Source: Kiritimatiellota bacterium (GTDB taxonomy: Bacteria; Verrucomicrobiota; Kiritimatiellia; JAAZAB01). From it: DNA of 10,000 nucleotides. The stretch covers positions 1 through 10,000 of the forward strand of contig VSJD01000256.1 of the NCBI GenBank assembly GCA_008636095.1, given 5' to 3'. The position numbers and the translations under genes were made by a program. This document shows positions 5,407 through 10,000 of the stretch, one piece after another (the stretch's first letter is position 1; the number at the start of each line of letters is the position of its first letter). Under the pieces are notes generated by a model that saw nothing but the letters and a program-made list of their open reading frames with translations, was not told the DNA's origin and did no database searches.

Positions 5407-6306
5407 ATGGCAACAGGCATCAGTAATTTTTTATCGCCGCAGGAATTGCACCGGCTTGGCCGCATGACCATCCAATCGCGCTACGTCGTGGAAGGCACGC
5501 TCTCCGGTCGGCACCGCAGTCACCTCAAGGGCGCCAGCTCCGAGTTTGCCGACCATCGCGCGTATGTCCCCGGCGACGATCCCAAGCACCTTGACTGGAA
5601 GGTGCTCGGCCGCACCGACCGGTATTACATCCGGCGTTACGAAGACGAAACCAACCTGCGCGTGTACCTGGTAGTGGACCGGAGCGCCTCCATGGGCTTC
5701 ACCAGCGGACCAGTGATGAAATACCGCTATGCCTGCCAGCTTGCCGCCGCCATCGGTTACGTCGTGGTCAAGGTGCGCGATTCGGTCGGCCTGTATCTGT
5801 ATTCCAATCGCATTGATCGCCAGGCTGGCGCGCGCAATTCGTTCGCGCATTTGAACAACCTGCTGAAATCGCTGACCCAAAACCAGCCGGCCGCCACCAC
5901 CCAGACGGCCAAAACCCTGCACCAGATTGCCGAAGCCGTCCGGCGCCGCGCCTTGATTGTTCTGTTTTCGGACCTGCTGGACGATCCACCTGAGATCATC
6001 CGGGCCCTCGCCCATTTCCGCAAACAGCACCATGACGTCATTGTTTTCCATATCCTGGACCCGGCCGAGCTGGATTTTACGTTCAAGCAGGCGGCTCAAT
6101 TCGTGGACCTGGAAACGGGCGAAACAATTGTCGCCGACCCGCGCGGTATGGCGGACGCCTACCGCAAGGTGTTCGGCGAATTCCTGGAGCAGTATCGCAA
6201 GCCCTGCGCGGAAATGAATATTGATTACCGGCTGGTCAAGACGGACCAGGATGCGGCCATGTTCGTGCGCTCCTTCCTGGAAGAACGCAAACGGCTGTCG
6301 AAGTAA
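5407..6306 (+). CDS. DUF58 family protein (vWA-like fold)
   Basis: From the ATG at 5407 the product is 299 aa. The start is fixed by AAAAGG 4 nt upstream; the longer frame from 5311 would translate the inverted repeat into a His/Thr/Ser string. The DUF58 signature RAYVPGDDPKHLDWKVLGRTDRYYIRRYEDE spans about residues 51-81 (here in parts: YVPGDD, HLDW, RRYEDE). It leads into a vWA-type metal-ion site D91-R-S93-A-S95-M96. A later LIVLFSDLLDDP carries the matching Asp. There is no membrane segment, so it is probably cytoplasmic. DUF58 proteins are nearly always encoded with a MoxR AAA+ ATPase and BatA-like vWA proteins and are thought to act with them in envelope or stress functions. Here it is followed after 3 nt by the BatA-like gene, so the two are probably translationally coupled. 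Confidence 0.93.
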   Translation: MATGISNFLSPQELHRLGRMTIQSRYVVEGTLSGRHRSHLKGASSEFADHRAYVPGDDPKHLDWKVLGRTDRYYIRRYEDETNLRVYLVVDRSASMGFTSGPVMKYRYACQLAAAIGYVVVKVRDSVGLYLYSNRIDRQAGARNSFAHLNNLLKSLTQNQPAATTQTAKTLHQIAEAVRRRALIVLFSDLLDDPPEIIRALAHFRKQHHDVIVFHILDPAELDFTFKQAAQFVDLETGETIVADPRGMADAYRKVFGEFLEQYRKPCAEMNIDYRLVKTDQDAAMFVRSFLEERKRLSK

Positions 6307-6309
6307 ACC

Positions 6310-8610
6310 ATGTGGTCATTTCTTAATCCATTATTCCTGTCGGCGTTAGCGGCCGCGATGATTCCGCTGGTTTTGCATTTATGGCAACGCCAGCGGATCG
6401 TGATCGTGCCCTTCAGCACCGTGCGCTTTCTGAAACTCGCCCAGAAACGTTCCTCAAACCGCATGCGGCTGGAAAACATCCTGCTCTGGCTCCTGCGGAC
6501 GCTGATCCTACTCCTGCTCGCACTGGCGTTTGCCATGCCGATTCTGCGCATCACATCGTTTCGCCAACTCGTCGGCGCCAGCCGGCGCGATCTCGCCATC
6601 GTGTGGGATGTCTCTTACAGCATGGACTATGTGTCCGGTCAGAAAAAGGTATGGGCGGCGTCACGGGACACGGTCGTTGCCTTGATTGAAGGGTTACGCC
6701 ATGGCGACCGTGTCTGCCTATTCCTGGCTGACGATGACGTGACGCCCTTGATCGAACAGCCCACGACTGACCTGGAAATGGTCCTGTCACAAGTCCGCGC
6801 GTTGGAGACCGGCACCACGACCTCCCAGCTCCGCCCGGCCGTCCTGGCGGCCCTCAGCGCGCTGAAAGAATCGGGCAAACGCGAAAAGGAGTTGTTCATT
6901 ATTACCGACGGGCAGAAATTACCCTGGACATCGTTTAGCCCCATATCCGGTTCCACCGCCGTGACAAATCGGACGGATCGGACAGATACGACCAATAACC
7001 CCATGGCGCCAACCGCGACGCCCTCCTGGGATGCCAAGTCGGTCGACACTGACATTTCTATTTTTACGGTCCTGCTGGGTGTGTCTTCGCCCGACAATGC
7101 CGCGCCGCTCAATCTGGATATTCAACCAACGCTCCTGATGCGGGACACGCCGGGCCAGATATCGGTAGACCTTGGCCATACCGGCCCCGAACAGACCCTG
7201 ACGGTTTCCCTGACCATTGACGAACAGGCCGCCAGTCAGCGTTCTGTGACCCTGGGAAAAGACGGCGGTGCCCCATGCGTCTTTGCCCTGCCGCCGCTCA
7301 CACCGGGCACGCACCCGGCACGGATCGAGACCTCGCCGGACGGCATCGCACTGGACAATATATTTTACTTCCTTCTGCGCGTGCATGAAAAATTACCCGT
7401 GCTGTGCGTTGGGACGGAAACGGACGCGTTTTTTCTCCTGCACGCTCTCAACCCCGGCGGTGCGGCCACAACGGTGGCATCGGCCACAACGGTGGCATCG
7501 GCCACAACGGTGGCATCGGCCACAACGGTGGCATCGGCCACGACCATGAACGTCCAAAGGGTTGATCCCGAGGCATTCACCGCAGATCGGCTGTCCGACT
7601 ATGCCTGCATCTTCCTGTGCAACGCCCTGCCGCTGGCGGGTCAGGCCATGCTCGCGTTGGAACAATATGCCCAGCACGGCGGCGTGGTGGTCATTTTCCC
7701 CGGAGATCGCGCAACACCAGCTGATTATGCTAATTGGACTTGCCTGCCGGCCATGCCGAAGGCTATAATCGATTTTGGCGCGGATGCCCAGCGACAGGCG
7801 CTCCGTCTGGTCAAGCGTGGCGATGCGATCTTCCAAGGCATGAACATACCGCCGGGCACGTACCCAAGCGTGGCGGCCACCCGTGAACTGCAATGGGGCA
7901 AACTGGGCGCTGAATCGGATGTCGTTATTACCTCGGATAACGATGTCCCATTCCTTTTGCGCCGCAAGGCCGGCAAGGGATGTGTGCTCTTCTTTTCGGT
8001 TTCAGCGGACCGCCGCTGGAGCAATCTGCCGCTGTCGCCTTTTTTTCTGCCATTGGTGCATCAGATCGTGCACTACAGCGCTGGTCAGGAGCAAAGCGAA
8101 CCCTTTATCTGGACGGGCCGCAATCTGGCGCTGACCGAAATTATGGGCGCCCTGCCACCCAAAACAGAATTGTTTGACCCAACCGGCCGGCCCGTGCCTC
8201 TGCGCCCGTTGAAAACGGGCCAGGGCAACTTGCTTGGCATCGAGACCTGCTCCCGGCCCGGCATTTACACGTCACAGTCTGCCGCTGGCGGCCAGCCCGA
8301 GCCGGCTTTTGCCGTCAATGTTATGCGTTCGGAATCAGACTTGACCCGCTTGGGTACCGCGGATGTGCCCACGCTCACGGGACTATCCGCGATCAGGGTA
8401 GCCGAGAGCAAGGATGATCTCATGCAACTCGTCAAGGAACTGCGCATTGGCCGCCCCCTGGCGGAACCCCTGCTATGGCTGGTATTACTGCTCAGTATTG
8501 CGGAACTGTTTTTGGCCAACCGGGCCGCTCGCAAGACTCGCACCCTGACGGAGCAATTAAAGATCGACATGACCGGGCACGTGAAGGGGACGGCCGCAAG
8601 CGGCGGATGA
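6310..8610 (+). CDS. BatA-like membrane protein with vWA and GATase-like domains
   Basis: The product has 766 aa. The N-terminal ~85 residues match the BatA (aerotolerance regulator) N-terminal domain: MWSFLNPLFLSALAAAMIPL with a first membrane helix, the IVIVPFSTVRFL motif, then a second helix (LLWLLRTLILLLLALAFAMPIL, about 58-80). A vWA domain follows with metal site D100-V-S102-Y-S104-M and FIITDGQ. Residues ~210-240 form a Thr/Asn-rich low-complexity insert. A beta-rich segment (~255-350) leads to a GATase-like region (PVLCVGTETDAFFLLHALNPGG ... VQRVDPEAFTADRLSDYACIFLCN), interrupted at residues 387-410 by an 18-bp repeat array. A last membrane helix is at about 720-740 (PLLWLVLLLSIAELFL). 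The bulk between helices 2 and 3 probably lies outside the cytoplasmic membrane. It starts 3 nt after the DUF58 stop with a weak Shine-Dalgarno sequence, which fits coupling. The family is clear; its exact role is not. Confidence 0.92.
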   Translation: MWSFLNPLFLSALAAAMIPLVLHLWQRQRIVIVPFSTVRFLKLAQKRSSNRMRLENILLWLLRTLILLLLALAFAMPILRITSFRQLVGASRRDLAIVWDVSYSMDYVSGQKKVWAASRDTVVALIEGLRHGDRVCLFLADDDVTPLIEQPTTDLEMVLSQVRALETGTTTSQLRPAVLAALSALKESGKREKELFIITDGQKLPWTSFSPISGSTAVTNRTDRTDTTNNPMAPTATPSWDAKSVDTDISIFTVLLGVSSPDNAAPLNLDIQPTLLMRDTPGQISVDLGHTGPEQTLTVSLTIDEQAASQRSVTLGKDGGAPCVFALPPLTPGTHPARIETSPDGIALDNIFYFLLRVHEKLPVLCVGTETDAFFLLHALNPGGAATTVASATTVASATTVASATTVASATTMNVQRVDPEAFTADRLSDYACIFLCNALPLAGQAMLALEQYAQHGGVVVIFPGDRATPADYANWTCLPAMPKAIIDFGADAQRQALRLVKRGDAIFQGMNIPPGTYPSVAATRELQWGKLGAESDVVITSDNDVPFLLRRKAGKGCVLFFSVSADRRWSNLPLSPFFLPLVHQIVHYSAGQEQSEPFIWTGRNLALTEIMGALPPKTELFDPTGRPVPLRPLKTGQGNLLGIETCSRPGIYTSQSAAGGQPEPAFAVNVMRSESDLTRLGTADVPTLTGLSAIRVAESKDDLMQLVKELRIGRPLAEPLLWLVLLLSIAELFLANRAARKTRTLTEQLKIDMTGHVKGTAASGG
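7468..7539 (+). repeat. 18-bp in-frame tandem repeat array, four identical copies
   Basis: Four identical units of ACAACGGTGGCATCGGCC begin at 7468, 7486, 7504 and 7522, read as T-T-V-A-S-A. A partial unit (ACG ACC) follows. Each unit contains a perfect short palindrome GTGGC-ATCG-GCCAC. The unit differs from that at 4690-4779 at only 3 of 18 positions and has the same codon phase. It interrupts the loop after the first strand of the GATase-like domain, between LNPGGA and MNVQRVDPEAF. Identity of all copies suggests recent expansion. Confidence 0.95.
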
Positions 8611-8714
8611 CGGACACCGGACGACAGACGACGGAGGACGGATGACAGACCGGAGAAGACTGAAGAAGATGTCCCGTCTCTGACTTCTGATCTCTGATTT
8701 TTTATGGTTGACCT
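8611..8714. other. 104-bp low-complexity operon gap
   Basis: The first half (to about 8672) is purine-rich and repeats GACGGA, GACGAC, GACAGAC and GAAGA words; the second half (8672-8698) repeats TCTGA words (TCTCTGACTTCTGATCTCTGA) before a run of six T. The two halves are only weakly complementary. No gene or clear ribosome-binding site is seen. It resembles, in style but not in sequence, the other word-like gaps at 4298-4326 and 5301-5384. Confidence 0.5.
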
Positions 8715-10000
8715 ATGACTGGCGAACTTATAGTTGAACACACAATGTCTCTGACGCTGATTGTCACGGCACTGGTGTTTGCCGTGGGGATCGGGCTTTT
8801 CGGGTTCTGGCGGTATCTGCCGCGCAACGCAAGCACACTGGGACTGGCCCTTTTACGTCTGTTGACCATCGCTCTGCTCGGCTGGTGCCTGCTCCTGCCG
8901 TCACTGAAGCAGGTCATGACCGAAATCCGCAAGCCGCGCTTTATCGTGGCCCTGGACCAATCCGCCAGCATGTCAATGACACCGACAACGACCATGAAGG
9001 CGCGTTGGGCGGCCGCCCAGGAAATCCTGAAACTGCCATGGACGGAAACACTGGCCGGATCGTGCGGCTTGGATTATGTCGCGTTTGCCAGCGACCTGAG
9101 CCCGCGGCAATCTTTGGCGGAACTGCAGGCCTTGAATCCCGACGGCAAAAGCACCCTGCTCAGCCAATCGCTAACCAAGCTGATCGAGCGTTACCGGGGC
9201 CAACCGGTCGCCGGCTTGCTCCTGCTCAGCGACGGGCTCGATACACGCGAAGTCAACGACGAATGGGCCGTTGAGCACCGCCCCTACCCGATTTACACAG
9301 TCCGGCTGGAGCCGCCCAACATCTGGAAGGTTGAGCCGGATTTGCGCGTGGACACGTTGGACACGCCCCGACGGGTAGTGGTGGGTTGGGACACAGAAAT
9401 CAAGGCAAACGTCTACGGCCAGGGAACCCGGGGCCGCACCGTGGATGCCGAGCTTTATGCCTGTCCCGGCCCGGACGGGGAAAACAACAAATTAATCGAT
9501 ACCGCACCGGTAGATATCCCGGATGAAGGCGGCCGACGCGAGCTGACGTTCCGTTTGACGCATCCGGTCACGGGCAATTTCACCTATACCCTGCGTCTGC
9601 CGCCCATCGAGGGCGAAACCCGCACCAATGACAACACCTATGCTGTCACCGTGCAGGTTATTGATTCCAAGAATCGCCTGCTCTACATCGAGGGCGTGCC
9701 GCGCTGGGAATCCAAGTACCTCGTGCGCGTGCTGAAAGGGCTCAAGGACATCACGCCGGTCTGCTTCGTGCGCGGACCAGGCGGTCGGTTTCTTAGTTAC
9801 GGTGCCTCGGGCGCCGCCTCACCCGACCTGAGCGAACAGCAGCTGCTCAATTTTAAGATCGTCTTACTGGGCGACCTGGATGCCACCGAACTGAGCAATG
9901 AGCGCGCCGAAGCCCTGATCAAGTTTGTCGAGAACGGCGGCAGTCTCATGATCCTCGGCGGCCCCAAGGCTTGGGGCGCCCAAGGTCTGATGGCCGGCCC
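8715..10000 (+). CDS. Membrane-anchored vWA/GATase-like protein, partial (runs off the window end)
   Basis: An open frame from the ATG at 8715 runs 428 codons to the window edge without a stop. The first residues (MTGELIVEHTM) are followed by two membrane helices (about 12-30 and 42-62). A vWA-type metal site comes next, D81-Q-S83-A-S85-M, with LLLLSDGLDTREV further on. A beta-sandwich-like middle (about residues 215-315, with YTLRLPPIEGETRTNDNTY) precedes a GATase-like domain starting LLYIEGVPRWESKYLVRVL (about 323) and reaching FVENGGSLMILGG at the edge. This order is typical of the large vWA/GATase protein that follows BatA-like genes in Planctomycetes and Verrucomicrobia; its role is unknown. 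An internal ATG at 8745 would give a start right at the first helix. No Shine-Dalgarno sequence favours either, so the start is uncertain. It is probably the fifth gene of the operon. Confidence 0.88.
   Translation, partial: MTGELIVEHTMSLTLIVTALVFAVGIGLFGFWRYLPRNASTLGLALLRLLTIALLGWCLLLPSLKQVMTEIRKPRFIVALDQSASMSMTPTTTMKARWAAAQEILKLPWTETLAGSCGLDYVAFASDLSPRQSLAELQALNPDGKSTLLSQSLTKLIERYRGQPVAGLLLLSDGLDTREVNDEWAVEHRPYPIYTVRLEPPNIWKVEPDLRVDTLDTPRRVVVGWDTEIKANVYGQGTRGRTVDAELYACPGPDGENNKLIDTAPVDIPDEGGRRELTFRLTHPVTGNFTYTLRLPPIEGETRTNDNTYAVTVQVIDSKNRLLYIEGVPRWESKYLVRVLKGLKDITPVCFVRGPGGRFLSYGASGAASPDLSEQQLLNFKIVLLGDLDATELSNERAEALIKFVENGGSLMILGGPKAWGAQGLMAG

Noticed and set aside
5431..6099. 222-codon minus-strand open frame
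   Set aside because: It is fully antisense to the DUF58 gene, whose signature motifs are clear; long antisense frames are common in GC-rich coding DNA.
7468..7539. CRISPR-like array or operator cluster
   Set aside because: The copies are adjacent, in frame and inside a coding domain; no spacers exist, and an operator role inside a gene has no support.
8660..8700. Rho-independent terminator before the last gene
   Set aside because: There is a T-run, but no GC-rich stem stands directly before it.

Overview
The window looks like a chromosomal segment from a PVC-superphylum bacterium (Verrucomicrobiota, Kiritimatiellota or Lentisphaerota type). This rests on the gene set (DUF4159, DUF58, BatA-like and vWA/glutamine-amidotransferase-like proteins in one run, plus a zinc-ribbon/acidic/TM protein) and on the repeat-rich gaps. 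It is an inference from gene content; no rRNA or other marker is present.

Left part (1-2329). The 5' end of an amidohydrolase gene on the minus strand is divergent from a small secreted protein of unknown function (409-909, TTG start). The divergent gap holds a 26-nt imperfect inverted repeat. A gene-poor stretch (910-1375) carrying a TCCGCC/GGCGGA palindrome follows. Next come a class II aldolase-like protein (1376-2008), in which the second His of the metal-binding HxH motif is replaced by Gln, and a 91-aa zinc-ribbon membrane protein (2054-2329).

Middle (2330-2749). There is no gene here. It holds a perfect 12-bp inverted repeat and a 152-bp element bounded by GTCATTCCCG/CGGGAATGAC and made of several hairpins.

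Right part (2750-10000). Five plus-strand genes probably form one operon: a secreted protein with two DUF4159-like domains; a secreted protein with an 18-bp tandem repeat; a DUF58 protein; a BatA-like membrane protein with a vWA domain and its own 18-bp repeat; and a second membrane-anchored vWA/GATase-like protein cut by the window edge. In related bacteria such clusters normally include a MoxR-type AAA+ ATPase and are thought to act in envelope or stress-related assembly. No MoxR gene is visible here.

The most unusual signal is in the repeats. The two 18-bp tandem arrays lie in unrelated genes, share 15 of 18 positions, and are read in the same phase (TTVATS and TTVASA). Several gaps hold word-like, low-complexity sequence, three of them folding into long inverted repeats with unrelated arms. 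Three of the four gaps in the operon are 104-105 bp, while the fourth is 3 bp. Together these suggest a genome in which small repeats are being added both between and inside genes.
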